Assembly (NCBI GenBank): GCA_025060505.1
Contig: JANXBU010000005.1
Coordinates: forward strand, 62,001-126,000
Direction of reading: 5' to 3'
Source of the DNA: Candidatus Calescibacterium sp.
GTDB taxonomy: Bacteria > Calescibacteriota > Calescibacteriia > Calescibacteriales > Calescibacteriaceae
Length of the DNA: 64,000 bases
Positions 47,135 through 56,127 of this stretch are shown one piece after another. A model generated the notes under the pieces. It was given only the letters and a program-made list of their open reading frames with translations, was not told the origin of the DNA and searched no databases. Within the stretch, counting starts at the first letter, position 1. Every line of letters begins with the position of its first letter. The position numbers and the translations under genes are program-made.

Positions 47135-47758
47135 ATGACAAAAATAAAGATATGTGGAATTACAAGAACAGAAGATGCCCTTTTTTGCGATTCACTTGGT
47201 ATTGATTTTTTAGGTTTCATTTTTGTTGAAAAAAGTCCGAGATTTGTTGGAAATCCAGATAAGTTCAGAGATATTAAAACGAAAGCGAAAAAAGTAGCAG
47301 TTTTTATGAACCAAAAAATAGAGTTCCAGAAACTAACTAATTTTGAGTTTATTCAACTTCACGGATTTGAAGGAGAAGAAATCATCACAGAAGCAAAATC
47401 AAAAGGATTTGGAATAATCAAGACAATATTTCCAGAACTAAAAGAATCTGTAAAATTATGCGAAAGAATTGCAGAGTTAGTTGATTATTTTCTCGTCGAC
47501 TCATCATCTAAGCTCGCAAGCAAATCTGGGAAATTCGATGAAAAGAGTTTGAATGGAATCCTGAACGACGGAAAGATATTCAATAAAGCTTTCTTTCTGT
47601 CCGGTGGAATTAACACAGAAAATGTTTCATTCTACATAGAGAAAATAAGACCCTTTGGAGTAGATGTGTCATCTGGAGTCGAAGAAATTCCGGGGATAAA
47701 GTCACATAAAGAAGTTGAGAAATTTGTAAAAACAGTTAGATCTAAAACAATTGAATAA
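47135..47758 (+). CDS. trpF: Phosphoribosylanthranilate isomerase
   Basis: Third step of tryptophan synthesis, an Amadori rearrangement in a TIM barrel. The 207 residues begin TKIKICGITRTEDALF with catalytic Cys7, and have FVEKSPRFVG, FEFIQLHGFEGEE, and a late FFLSGGINTENV followed by GVDVSSGVEEIPGIKSHKEV. Unlike in many bacteria it is not next to trpC or trpB; it follows gcvPA by about 100 bases on the same strand. Confidence 0.94.
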   Translation: MTKIKICGITRTEDALFCDSLGIDFLGFIFVEKSPRFVGNPDKFRDIKTKAKKVAVFMNQKIEFQKLTNFEFIQLHGFEGEEIITEAKSKGFGIIKTIFPELKESVKLCERIAELVDYFLVDSSSKLASKSGKFDEKSLNGILNDGKIFNKAFFLSGGINTENVSFYIEKIRPFGVDVSSGVEEIPGIKSHKEVEKFVKTVRSKTIE

Positions 47759-47816
47759 AGATAACAAAATAATAATTCAAAACGAATAAAGATACAACAA
47801 TCTTGAGATAAAAAAT

Positions 47817-48014
47817 ATGAAAATTAATATAAGACAAAATCATATCATTCTACAAGCCAATACGAAACTACCAAATCTTTTGCAAGCATATCTTGAATTT
47901 CAAATTTCAAAAATGATGCAAAACTTCATATTGCAACAGGATAATTCAAAACAATCAGATTTTCAATCAATGTTTATGTCCTTCGAACAAGACTTTCATT
48001 GCATCTTCAAGTGA
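47817..48014 (+). CDS. Possible small protein downstream of trpF
   Basis: Not recognised and doubtful. It would encode 65 residues, MKINIRQNHIILQANTKLPN onward, rich in Gln and Asn, with a plausible amphipathic helix (LLQAYLEFQISKMMQNFIL). It has an ATG and starts 58 bases after trpF on the same strand. Its last 48 bases overlap antisense the 3' end of the PHP lipoprotein gene, whose coding evidence is far stronger there. No ribosome site is visible. Kept because the first 50 codons do not overlap anything. Confidence 0.3.
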   Translation: MKINIRQNHIILQANTKLPNLLQAYLEFQISKMMQNFILQQDNSKQSDFQSMFMSFEQDFHCIFK

Positions 48015-51000
48015 ATAACTTTTATCTTTCTGTTTAGATAAAGTTGGAGCAGTTCTTTGAACCTCTGCATAAGTTGGTGGAGGAGGAGCAAACTTACCAT
48101 CTCCATCAAAGTCAACGTATATAGCATTTGTAATCATTATTGGTCTTATATTTTTGTTTGGAATCACGGGAAACATAGTGTTTTTATCTCTGTTGCACTT
48201 TTTGTTGGAACATTCAACAACAACAGCGACCCAAAAATCTTGTGATTGGAAGTTTATTGGGAGCTCTAAATCTAAGTATTTCTGGCGGAATGAAAAACCA
48301 GCAACTTTTACCTCTTTGACAAAGGACTCAACATAGATCTCAGAAATCTCAGACGGATAACCGATAACCTTATATCCGCTTCTTGCCGCAGTTCCAGAGG
48401 CATTAGAGAAGACTCTTACAGTGTCAAAATCAATCCAATCAGGCGATTTAACTTTAAGTTTTAGTTTGAATGGAGGACTTATCCTTTTCTGCTCCGAAAA
48501 ACCCATGCCCAAACAGGTTTCAGATGATCCAATAAATCCACATATCTCAAATTTTTCAAGAATAATTCCGTTTGATACAAAAACTTTACCATCAGCCAGA
48601 TTCTGTATGAATAAGTTGCGCAACTCCTCATCCTCTCTGAACTCGCTCGGTAAATCTTTGTCTTTTCCAACGAAAACAAAAGTTCTACCTATGCCAGATA
48701 TATCTGATATTTTCTTATGTGTATCAGAACAACCCACCGCAGTTATATGTATGCCGTGATTCAGAAACGTAAACCAATCATTTATCACCGCGGTTATTTC
48801 ACTATAAGAGTTGTACAGCTCTACCGCATCAAACCTTTCGAGATTGTTCAATTCTCTCATGATTTCATAAGGAACGAAAAGCTGTGTATCATCTACTCCG
48901 AGCTCAGATGCGCTACCACATTTGCCAAGAGGTGGAAAAATTCTGTGAACACAAGGATCAGCAGCCGTTCTGAAATTTTTCGTGTCTAACTTCACATAAT
49001 CAAAATATCCCATTCCACCTGATCTCGGATGATTAACCTGCACAACATTTCTCTTGAAAGAATCCGGTTTCATTGTATGAGCTTTTTTGAATATTTCTCT
49101 TGGATGCAGAGATCTAAGAAATCTGTAATCTTCCTTATTATGCTCTATACCATACTTTTCTGGCCTATCGTATTTTTCCGACCAATCAAGAGCACCAGCG
49201 CTTGGAGCTCGATTATCTTGCTTCACAGGATATGAGTTGAAATGACCGTAAGAAAAAGTAGTTATCTCCTGACCAACCAGAGAAGATATGAAATCCTGTG
49301 CGTCAAGTATCCTTATAGCAGGTTCATAATCTGTAAGCCAATCGTGATCCGTCGAAATTATTATGTCCACACCCTCTGCTGCAAAAGTAATAACTCTATC
49401 TATAAGAGCAACTGGGCTATCCGGAGAATTTACAGAGTGAACATGTGTATCTGTCGAAAGCCAACCATCAGAATCTGCAATACGATACAAAAATGCTTTG
49501 ATACTCTTTCTTTCTCCAGATTTAACCTCAAATTCTGTTTCATATCTTGAATATTCCATACCGCGTGAAACAACTAACTTATACCTACCTGAAGGAATAT
49601 AGACATCAAAAGGTTTTCCGTTAGCGGAGAACACAACTTCCTGTACATCTTCCGGAAGCGGATCAAATGTAACATCCCTGAAAGATGATGAAAGGAATTC
49701 ACATTTACCAGAATCAACACAATAATTTTTCTTGCAACCATCAATACAAATAAAGGAAATCTTTCCTGGAATGTTTCGTTGAGAATCTTGCACAATTTCA
49801 ACAATCTCAACAGAGATTTTTGCAGGTTCATCCAAAACTATCTCAATATCAGATCTATCCGAAGAAATCTCAAAGATTTTCGGTTCCGATATTTGCGAAT
49901 ATTTAGCTTCCGCTGCAAAAATATACTTGCCCTCCGGAAGCAGAAGGCTGAATTCTCCATATATACCGGATATCAAAGATGTAACAAAATTCTTGTTTTC
50001 ATCAAAAACAGCTATTCTTACTCTTCCGGGGACTTCACCCGAACTGTTTTCAACCTTTCCAGAAACCGAAAATAACTTGATTCCTTCCTTTTTACTTATG
50101 ATTTTCAAGAACTCATCTGCAAGAGAAGAAGGAGAAGCACTCCCAACAACAAAGTATTTTTCTCCAGACACACACTCGTTTGGCTGAATTTTTATAAGCT
50201 TTTCAGAATTTCCGCGCACCACTCCAATAAGTGTTGAAATAGGATCGTTCTTCTCAAGAATTCCATAAGAAAGCACAGCGACACCTGAAACTATAAAAGC
50301 TAAGTTATCATCTGAAAGTGGAAAAATTCCATATGAAGAATCAAGTTTCTCGGAAACAAAAGCAAGATGTTTTGCAGAAAAAATTCCAAGACCAAAGGGA
50401 AGTCCGGGTGCATTGTACCCATATCCTTTGAGAACAGATGAAGGAATATAAAACTCCCCATCACCTCCCGAATCAATCATATCTGCAAAAAAGAAATAGG
50501 GAACTTCCTGATCTGATGTGTTGCAAACAACATCTATTATCTTTATCCATCTTTGATCTGAGAAAACAAAATATCTTTCAACTTTCAATGGTTTTACCTC
50601 ATCTACTTTGAACGGAAGAGAAAAATTAGGTATGAATCTACCGATTATATCAAATAGTCCGGTTGCATTTATAAAATCTAGCAAATCTAGTTCGCCATAA
50701 GCAACAATAACATTATCTCTGAAAATTCCGACCTTTTGCGGTTTCAAAGTCTGTCCCAAAAATACAAAAAGACTCTGCTCCCCAAGTATATCATGGAATC
50801 TTCCGTCTTCTCTTTTTATATCTACGTCTATCAGATTACCTCCATAAGTAAAAGGACCTATCTCCCTTGATGGTGATTGAATTACAGCTCTTATCTTTTC
50901 TGTCTCTACATATATATCACCTTCTCTGGCCTTGAAAGCACCTCCTTCTTCAGCCGGAACTGGGTTAAGCTTTTCTATATCATCCCAAGTAAGTTTTTTT

Positions 51001-51182
51001 ATACTAATCTTGTTTGGCCTTTGAACTTCATCTATAATTTTGATAATATCTTCCGGAATCAAAAGCTCCTCGGGTGATATAGATAATTCAGAGCTCTGAC
51101 TTTTCCTTTTACTACACGAAAGTACTACGACTGATAGAAGAAAAATTAATACCCAAAATATAAAAGATTTTCTGAAATCCAT
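47967..51182 (-). CDS. Lipoprotein with carboxypeptidase-regulatory and PHP (CehA/McbA-like) domains
   Basis: A 1071-residue protein. The ATG at 51182 follows a short in-frame extension and gives signal MDFRKSFIFWVLIFLLSVVV with lipobox VVLSC. Residues about 60-370 are strand-rich and unassigned. Residues about 380-450 hold CarboxypepD_reg-like pieces (GKVENSSGEVPGRVRIAVFD, YGEFSLLLPEGKYIFAAEA). From about 575 it has a PHP-type metal hydrolase: DGWLSTDTHVHSVNSPDSPV, IIISTDHDWLTDYEP and GCSDTHKKISDISG with the expected His and Asp. This is like CehA/McbA-type metallohydrolases seen as surface proteins. The combination suggests an exported esterase or phosphoesterase anchored to a membrane. Substrate unknown. 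Confidence 0.8.
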   Translation of the reverse strand: MDFRKSFIFWVLIFLLSVVVLSCSKRKSQSSELSISPEELLIPEDIIKIIDEVQRPNKISIKKLTWDDIEKLNPVPAEEGGAFKAREGDIYVETEKIRAVIQSPSREIGPFTYGGNLIDVDIKREDGRFHDILGEQSLFVFLGQTLKPQKVGIFRDNVIVAYGELDLLDFINATGLFDIIGRFIPNFSLPFKVDEVKPLKVERYFVFSDQRWIKIIDVVCNTSDQEVPYFFFADMIDSGGDGEFYIPSSVLKGYGYNAPGLPFGLGIFSAKHLAFVSEKLDSSYGIFPLSDDNLAFIVSGVAVLSYGILEKNDPISTLIGVVRGNSEKLIKIQPNECVSGEKYFVVGSASPSSLADEFLKIISKKEGIKLFSVSGKVENSSGEVPGRVRIAVFDENKNFVTSLISGIYGEFSLLLPEGKYIFAAEAKYSQISEPKIFEISSDRSDIEIVLDEPAKISVEIVEIVQDSQRNIPGKISFICIDGCKKNYCVDSGKCEFLSSSFRDVTFDPLPEDVQEVVFSANGKPFDVYIPSGRYKLVVSRGMEYSRYETEFEVKSGERKSIKAFLYRIADSDGWLSTDTHVHSVNSPDSPVALIDRVITFAAEGVDIIISTDHDWLTDYEPAIRILDAQDFISSLVGQEITTFSYGHFNSYPVKQDNRAPSAGALDWSEKYDRPEKYGIEHNKEDYRFLRSLHPREIFKKAHTMKPDSFKRNVVQVNHPRSGGMGYFDYVKLDTKNFRTAADPCVHRIFPPLGKCGSASELGVDDTQLFVPYEIMRELNNLERFDAVELYNSYSEITAVINDWFTFLNHGIHITAVGCSDTHKKISDISGIGRTFVFVGKDKDLPSEFREDEELRNLFIQNLADGKVFVSNGIILEKFEICGFIGSSETCLGMGFSEQKRISPPFKLKLKVKSPDWIDFDTVRVFSNASGTAARSGYKVIGYPSEISEIYVESFVKEVKVAGFSFRQKYLDLELPINFQSQDFWVAVVVECSNKKCNRDKNTMFPVIPNKNIRPIMITNAIYVDFDGDGKFAPPPPTYAEVQRTAPTLSKQKDKSYSLEDAMKVLFEGHKH

Positions 51183-51338
51183 AATAATCAATTTTAACAA
51201 CAGTTGAAATGTTTTTGGTCAGTTTGTCGAAGGCTAAATTCTTCCTAATAGACCAAAGAATTATAAAGTGTTCAAGTTTTATCTGGTCGTTCAGTAGGAA
51301 GAAATTTTTCTGCAAACAAACAACAGAAATTTTTGCAA

Positions 51339-52478
51339 CTAAACAATAAGTTTCTTCAAAACCTCGTCTCGCATCTCCTCTTCTTCTTTTATAAGTTTAG
51401 TTATCAGAACCGATTTGACATCTCCGGATTTTCCCGGTATTCCCTTGAACTTTGGGACATCTTGAATAAAAACTATTGCACAATCTTCGTCTGGAGAAGT
51501 ATTTAATCTCAAAGTATCCCCTGGTTTCAGTTGCAGAAGTTCTCTTATTGTTATTTTCGCTTTCCCTATTTCGACTCTGATTGAAGCTGGACATTCCTTT
51601 ATTCTGGTTATCATCCTATCTATCCAGTTTTTATCTACTTCAAGTGTTGTTGGCTGATATGCAGACTGTATCTGAGATTTTATCGGTTCAAGTATAGCGT
51701 AAGGTATTGCCATATACATTTTACCGGAGATCATACCCATATCTATTGTATAACGGGTCGAAACAACTAAATCAGACTCTGGAACAATTGAAACAAACTG
51801 TGGATGACTTTCTATTCTAACTATCTCCGGGTGAAGCCTTATGACAGGCTCCCATGCTTCTTGATATGGTTTAAGCATGGTATTTATAACTCGGCGAATC
51901 AATCTCTGCTCTATTCTTGTAAATTCTCTACCTTCGGCTTTCTTTGGTTTTCCCACTCCGCCAAGAAGTATATCAACCATTACTATGGCAACGGTCGCAT
52001 CGAATGCCCAGACACAAAATCCTCTCAAAGGCCTCATAGATATAACGGTAAACACAGCAGGCAATGGAACACTATCCATAAAATCCCTGAACTCAATAAC
52101 AGATGTATCTGTCATTGAAACATCAATAAGACGTTGTAGAGCAACAGAAAGTATAGAACGAGAATCTGTTGCGAATCTCCTGTGAATAACTTCAAGAGAA
52201 GGAAGACGCATTTTAGATATAAAGCGTCCAACCTTCCTGAAATCGTATCTCGGATATTTTTCTCTGGCTTTTTCTTCCTCCCTTGGTTCTATCTTTATCT
52301 CTCCACCCCTCAAACTTCTTAAAAGGGAGTCTACCTCCTCCTGCGAAAGCAAAGGTCCCTGATCTTCTACCTTCTTTTTCTCCTTCCCCTCCTCTTTTTT
52401 TTCCTCTTCTTCCTCTTCACTCTTTCTCTCCTCCTCTCTCTTTATCTTCTTAGGTTCAGTTTTCGGTTTTCCTATCAT
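51339..52478 (-). CDS. fliM: Flagellar motor switch protein FliM
   Basis: C-ring protein that receives phospho-CheY and sets rotation direction. The CheY-binding motif LSQEEVDSLL lies at residues 44-53 rather than at the very start, because a Lys/Glu-rich stretch of about 40 residues precedes it. The middle domain has YDFRKVGRFISKMRLPSLEV, IHRRFATD, VALQRLIDVSMTDT and LIDVSMTD. The C-terminal SpoA domain is IRVEIGKAKITIRELLQLKP, then GDTLRLNT. Length 379 is longer than the usual 320-340 owing to that extension. No fliN or fliG is nearby. An M23 peptidase gene lies 78 bases upstream on the same strand. Confidence 0.94.
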   Translation of the reverse strand: MIGKPKTEPKKIKREEERKSEEEEEEKKEEGKEKKKVEDQGPLLSQEEVDSLLRSLRGGEIKIEPREEEKAREKYPRYDFRKVGRFISKMRLPSLEVIHRRFATDSRSILSVALQRLIDVSMTDTSVIEFRDFMDSVPLPAVFTVISMRPLRGFCVWAFDATVAIVMVDILLGGVGKPKKAEGREFTRIEQRLIRRVINTMLKPYQEAWEPVIRLHPEIVRIESHPQFVSIVPESDLVVSTRYTIDMGMISGKMYMAIPYAILEPIKSQIQSAYQPTTLEVDKNWIDRMITRIKECPASIRVEIGKAKITIRELLQLKPGDTLRLNTSPDEDCAIVFIQDVPKFKGIPGKSGDVKSVLITKLIKEEEEMRDEVLKKLIV

Positions 52479-52556
52479 AACTTATTTAATTTTAAACATT
52501 TTACCTAAATAGATTAAGATTTCGATTCAAAGAATGAAAAGAATCTTTTCCAAAGA

Positions 52557-53432
52557 TCAATCTTGAACCAAAAGCATAGTTGGGTCAATAGGTCTTCCTC
52601 TGAACGAAATTTCAAAATGCAGGTGCTTTCCTGTTGCTCTTCCCGTCGAACCAACCAATCCTATAATTTCTCCTTTCTTAACATAATCTCCTTTTGAGAC
52701 AAAAACTTTTCTCAGATGAGCATAGGTAGTATATATACCGTTTATATGCCTGATTCTTACATAAAGTCCATTCAGGTGATTTGCTGCAACCTCTACCACC
52801 TTACCGCTTGCGGAAGATAAAACAGGAGTTCCCTCCGGAGCAGAAATATCAATACCACTGTGAAACTGATACTCTCCATCAACTGGGTTGACCCTATATC
52901 CAAAACCACTTGTTATTCTACCCTTTACCGGCCAGAGTGTTGGTAGATGTTCAAACGATTCCTTCTCTTTCTGAAGTTCATCATAAATCATTTTCAGACT
53001 TTCCGATACTATACTTATATTTTGCAGTATGTAATCACCCTCAAAGTCAGCACTGATGATCTCTGGATAAACCTGATCTCCTCCAAAAACGAGTGAAACA
53101 AGAGCTTCATTCATATCTTTTAGTTTTTTTATCTCCTTTTTGAGTTCGGAAACCTTTCTGGCAAGACCATCTGGACTGCTTTCATAAAATGTGCTATATA
53201 CAGCGTCAAAACTACTGTTGTTAATTCTTAGCTTCAACCAGTCAAAAACGAAAATGAAGATCACAAAAATCAAAGGAAAAAAAAACAAATATTTCTTCTT
53301 ATAAGATAGATCTATTTCATATTCATATCTATCTGTTTCTATTTTTATCTTGAGAATATTCTTCTTATAAGAAGTTTTCTTCCTTGATTTTTCCTCCTTT
53401 ATCTTTTCATCTATTTCTCCTTCAAAAAGCAT
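52557..53432 (-). CDS. M23-family metallopeptidase, membrane anchored
   Basis: A cytoplasmic basic segment is followed by one membrane helix at about 50-70 (KYLFFFPLIFVIFIFVFDWL), a coiled-coil region (VSELKKEIKKLKDMNEALVS), and a C-terminal LytM/M23 endopeptidase domain. That domain has ITSGFGYRVNPVDGEYQFHS, the metal-site HSGIDIS (His and Asp), and GKHLHFEISFRG (HxH). All catalytic residues are present. Such proteins cut or regulate peptidoglycan cross-links. It lies directly upstream of fliM on the same strand, though not obviously related to flagella. Confidence 0.92.
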   Translation of the reverse strand: MLFEGEIDEKIKEEKSRKKTSYKKNILKIKIETDRYEYEIDLSYKKKYLFFFPLIFVIFIFVFDWLKLRINNSSFDAVYSTFYESSPDGLARKVSELKKEIKKLKDMNEALVSLVFGGDQVYPEIISADFEGDYILQNISIVSESLKMIYDELQKEKESFEHLPTLWPVKGRITSGFGYRVNPVDGEYQFHSGIDISAPEGTPVLSSASGKVVEVAANHLNGLYVRIRHINGIYTTYAHLRKVFVSKGDYVKKGEIIGLVGSTGRATGKHLHFEISFRGRPIDPTMLLVQD

Positions 53433-53531
53433 TACGATAACAATTTAATAATCTTCTGATATTTTTTGTGTTGTTTTTTCTAAATTTTTATGTAAAATTC
53501 AATACTGAAATCCAATAAAACTTTAAAAAAT

Positions 53532-53948
53532 ATGAAATTCGCCTACATAAGACTGATGATAAAAGCTTCTTTGTTCTGGCTAATCTTTGGGAGCACAACA
53601 GGTATCATACTTTTTCTCCAAAGAAAGTATATTAATGTGCCTTTGTATATCTTACCATCTCACTCACATATTATTCTTGTTGGATTTCTCATACAGTTTA
53701 TATTTGGAGTTGCTTTCTGGATGTTTCCTCGTATGCCGGGTGGTGTTTTTACTTCTCCCTCAAAAGGTTGGTTGATCTTCGCCTTAATAAATCTCGGGAC
53801 CTTGACCAGAGGTATTTTTGAACCCATTTTTCAAAAAAGCGAGATAGTCTTCTGGTTTGCTTTTTTGGGCGGAATTATGCAGTTTTTTTCAATATTTATC
53901 GGAGCACTTGAAATATCAAAAAGAGTAAGAAATCCTTCATATTCGTAA
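53532..53948 (+). CDS. Small heme-copper-oxidase subunit I-like membrane protein
   Basis: 138 residues with four predicted membrane helices (about 10-28, 42-62, 77-97, 105-128). The second carries SHSHIILVGFLIQFIFGVAF followed by WMFPR, resembling the helix II His segment of cytochrome oxidase subunit I and of NnrS-like proteins. Full-length subunit I has 12 or more helices, so this is a small stand-alone relative, not an oxidase by itself. A role in heme or copper handling is only a guess. It is 107 bases upstream of folD. Confidence 0.6.
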   Translation: MKFAYIRLMIKASLFWLIFGSTTGIILFLQRKYINVPLYILPSHSHIILVGFLIQFIFGVAFWMFPRMPGGVFTSPSKGWLIFALINLGTLTRGIFEPIFQKSEIVFWFAFLGGIMQFFSIFIGALEISKRVRNPSYS

Positions 53949-54055
53949 AAAGCAATACACAAACAAGAATTATAAACAAACAAAATCATAGACGAAATCA
54001 GAAAAGCAAACTGAAATTAAAAAACACATCTTTTATATTTTTATCAATTTTGTTT

Positions 54056-54985
54056 ATGGCAGAAATTGTGAATGGAAGGGAAATATACAATCAAATAATA
54101 GAAGAAACAAAAAGATACATACATGAATTTAGAGCTAATATAGAAAAAATAAAAGCCAAAATCTCTCCGAAGCTCTCAATAATTGCTATAGGGGAAGACA
54201 AAGAAATGGAAGTTTACATAAGAAACAAAAAAAGAGCAGCAGATATATGCGGAATAGAAATAAACTTGGTACATTTCCAAAAAGATATATCACAAAGATT
54301 GCTTGAAGAGAAAATAGAGGAAATAAATGAATCTGATTCTTGTGGCGTAATTGTTCAACTTCCTCTTCCAAAACACATAGATAAAAAAGTTCTTGATAAA
54401 ATACTTCCATCAAAAGATGTGGATTGCTTAACCTCAGAGAATTTGGGAAGCGTCTTGAAAGATATTAGAAAAGCTCGCTTCATACCTTGCGCCTGTCTCG
54501 CTATGCTTGATGTTTTTGATAGGTTCAAGATTGATGTTAAAGGAAAGTATGCAGTTGTTATAGGTGCCTCAGACCTGGTTGGGAAACCGTGTGCATCTGT
54601 TCTTTTGAACCTTGGAGCAACTGTTACAGTATGCCACAAGTATACAGAAAACATAGAAAAATTCATAAGTGAAGCAGACATAGTTGTATCGGCTGTTGGA
54701 AAACCGGGATTAGTAAAAGGAAACTGGATAAAAAATAAAGCAGTCATAATAGACATAGGAACAAGAATGGTAGATGGAAAAATACTCGGGGACGTTGAAT
54801 TTGATTTAGCAAAAGAAAGAGCATCAATTATAACGCCAGTTCCCGGTGGAATTGGACTTATAACGGTTGCCGAACTTATGAAAAATATAGCAAGAGCTCT
54901 TTATTTGAATGCAGGTACTGAGCTTACCTACTCTATATCTGCTATTGGCTCTCCTTCACCAACAGATCCGCCCTCAGAAACATAA
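54056..54985 (+). CDS. folD: Bifunctional methylenetetrahydrofolate dehydrogenase/cyclohydrolase
   Basis: One-carbon folate enzyme. The ATG at 54056 (MAEIVNGREIYNQ) is favoured over a TTG two codons upstream. Motifs: LSIIAIGEDKEMEVYIRNKK with the catalytic Lys, GVIVQLPLPKHIDKKVL, KDVDCLTSENLG, and the nucleotide loop VVIGASDLVGKPCASVLLNL. The core ends at VPGGIGLITVAELMKNIARA. Beyond that is a tail of about 25 residues, the last 18 of which are read antisense to the end of the biotin carrier gene at 54928, an unusual convergent overlap of 58 bases. Confidence 0.93.
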   Translation: MAEIVNGREIYNQIIEETKRYIHEFRANIEKIKAKISPKLSIIAIGEDKEMEVYIRNKKRAADICGIEINLVHFQKDISQRLLEEKIEEINESDSCGVIVQLPLPKHIDKKVLDKILPSKDVDCLTSENLGSVLKDIRKARFIPCACLAMLDVFDRFKIDVKGKYAVVIGASDLVGKPCASVLLNLGATVTVCHKYTENIEKFISEADIVVSAVGKPGLVKGNWIKNKAVIIDIGTRMVDGKILGDVEFDLAKERASIITPVPGGIGLITVAELMKNIARALYLNAGTELTYSISAIGSPSPTDPPSET

Positions 54986-55143
54986 AGTTTCTTTACAACT
55001 CCATTAACGGGGGAATCAACAGGAATTTCCATTTTCATAGATTCAAGAATTACAATGGTCGTTCCCTCTGAAACTCTGTCTCCCTCTTTAACTAAAACCT
55101 TCCAGACATTCGCAGTTATCGGAGAAAGAACCTTCTCTGCCAT
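54928..55143 (-). CDS. Stand-alone biotin carboxyl carrier protein
   Basis: A 71-residue biotinyl domain: VLSPITANVWKVLVKEGDRV, the biotinylation motif ESMKMEIPVD with target Lys, and SPVNGVVKKLYVSEGGSVGE. It fits the carrier of an acyl-CoA or pyruvate carboxylase whose catalytic subunits are elsewhere. A lipoyl domain is less likely, as ExMKM with Met on both sides is the biotin form. It overlaps convergently with folD by 58 bases. BioD at 5112 would help make its cofactor. Confidence 0.9.
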   Translation of the reverse strand: MAEKVLSPITANVWKVLVKEGDRVSEGTTIVILESMKMEIPVDSPVNGVVKKLYVSEGGSVGEGEPIADIE

Positions 55144-55317
55144 ATCTTTGACTATGGTATGAGCAGTTATTATTTTTTCCTTAAAAACAAAAATTTGTCC
55201 AGTTGTTCAAATTAGATTGAGCTCATATCTCTTAAATTTAAAAAGCTTGCAATATTAAGTTTTCATAGAAGAAAATATATAGAAAAGACATCCAAATACA
55301 CAGATTGTATGACCAAT

Positions 55318-56127
55318 TCAAGATCTTAAATGTTCCAGAGCATCCTTGTGCATATCACATAAAAATATCTTTCCTTTCTTTGTAGATATAAGTTCATCAG
55401 TTGTGTGAGAATCACTGAGAAAACATCTGGGAGAAGAGCAAAAAGGAACACCCAAGTTGTTCCATAACAGGGCTTCAAGAATATAAGCTCTTGCAAAAAT
55501 TGGTATGTTTTTGTATATATAATTTTTTAGATCCTCTGCCTTTATCAGAGCAACGTCTTCGCTGACCATTTTTGTTAGATGGTACTCAACCGGTTTGGCC
55601 GGTGCAGAAAAAAAGCCATTTGTCGATATGATTGAAGGAACTGAAAAAACTCCAATTCTTATGTGGTATCTTCCATCTTCTCCGAATGTTGCTATTTGCC
55701 TGTTCGTTATAACCACGGGGAGAATTCTTGAAGATTTCAGATCCGTTGGTAGGAATTCAAAGATTATGCCACAAAATAGGAATCCATCGTAAATTATACC
55801 AAATGGATTTATTTCTCCCCTTATCTTCTTTAATTCAAAGTTTATTTCAGCTGGAGAGACAAAATCGTGAACTGTTTGCTTACTCCAGTTTGTAACTCTT
55901 ATTCTAACGAGTTTGTAGGAGACATTTTGTAGAGATTTCTGATCCAAAAGGCTCCAAACACTTCCAACATACTCAATTTTCGATTTCAACTTGAAATATC
56001 TGAAAAGTTCAGATGTAGCATATTGAATTTTTCTTATTTCAGAATCCTCTACACCATCTGACAGAAATAGTACTTCTATATTACTTTGATTTTGCTTTAT
56101 GCTCTTTCTGTGGTTTTTTGATCTCAT
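55318..56127 (-). CDS. Putative metal-binding protein coupled to thi4
   Basis: No certain family; the pattern resembles an archaeal conserved protein group (DUF6775-like, putative metallopeptidase) by memory. Features: FSVPSIISTNGFFSAPAKPV in the middle, and a C-terminal GVPFCSSPRCFLSDSHTTDE followed by FLCDMHKD, giving Cys, Cys, His, Cys, His candidates for a zinc site. 269 residues, no signal or membrane segment. The ATG at 56127 overlaps the end of thi4 by 47 bases, and I saw no better downstream start, so translation is probably coupled. That coupling suggests a link to thiazole synthesis, for example metal or sulfur supply, which is inference. Confidence 0.6.
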   Translation of the reverse strand: MRSKNHRKSIKQNQSNIEVLFLSDGVEDSEIRKIQYATSELFRYFKLKSKIEYVGSVWSLLDQKSLQNVSYKLVRIRVTNWSKQTVHDFVSPAEINFELKKIRGEINPFGIIYDGFLFCGIIFEFLPTDLKSSRILPVVITNRQIATFGEDGRYHIRIGVFSVPSIISTNGFFSAPAKPVEYHLTKMVSEDVALIKAEDLKNYIYKNIPIFARAYILEALLWNNLGVPFCSSPRCFLSDSHTTDELISTKKGKIFLCDMHKDALEHLRS

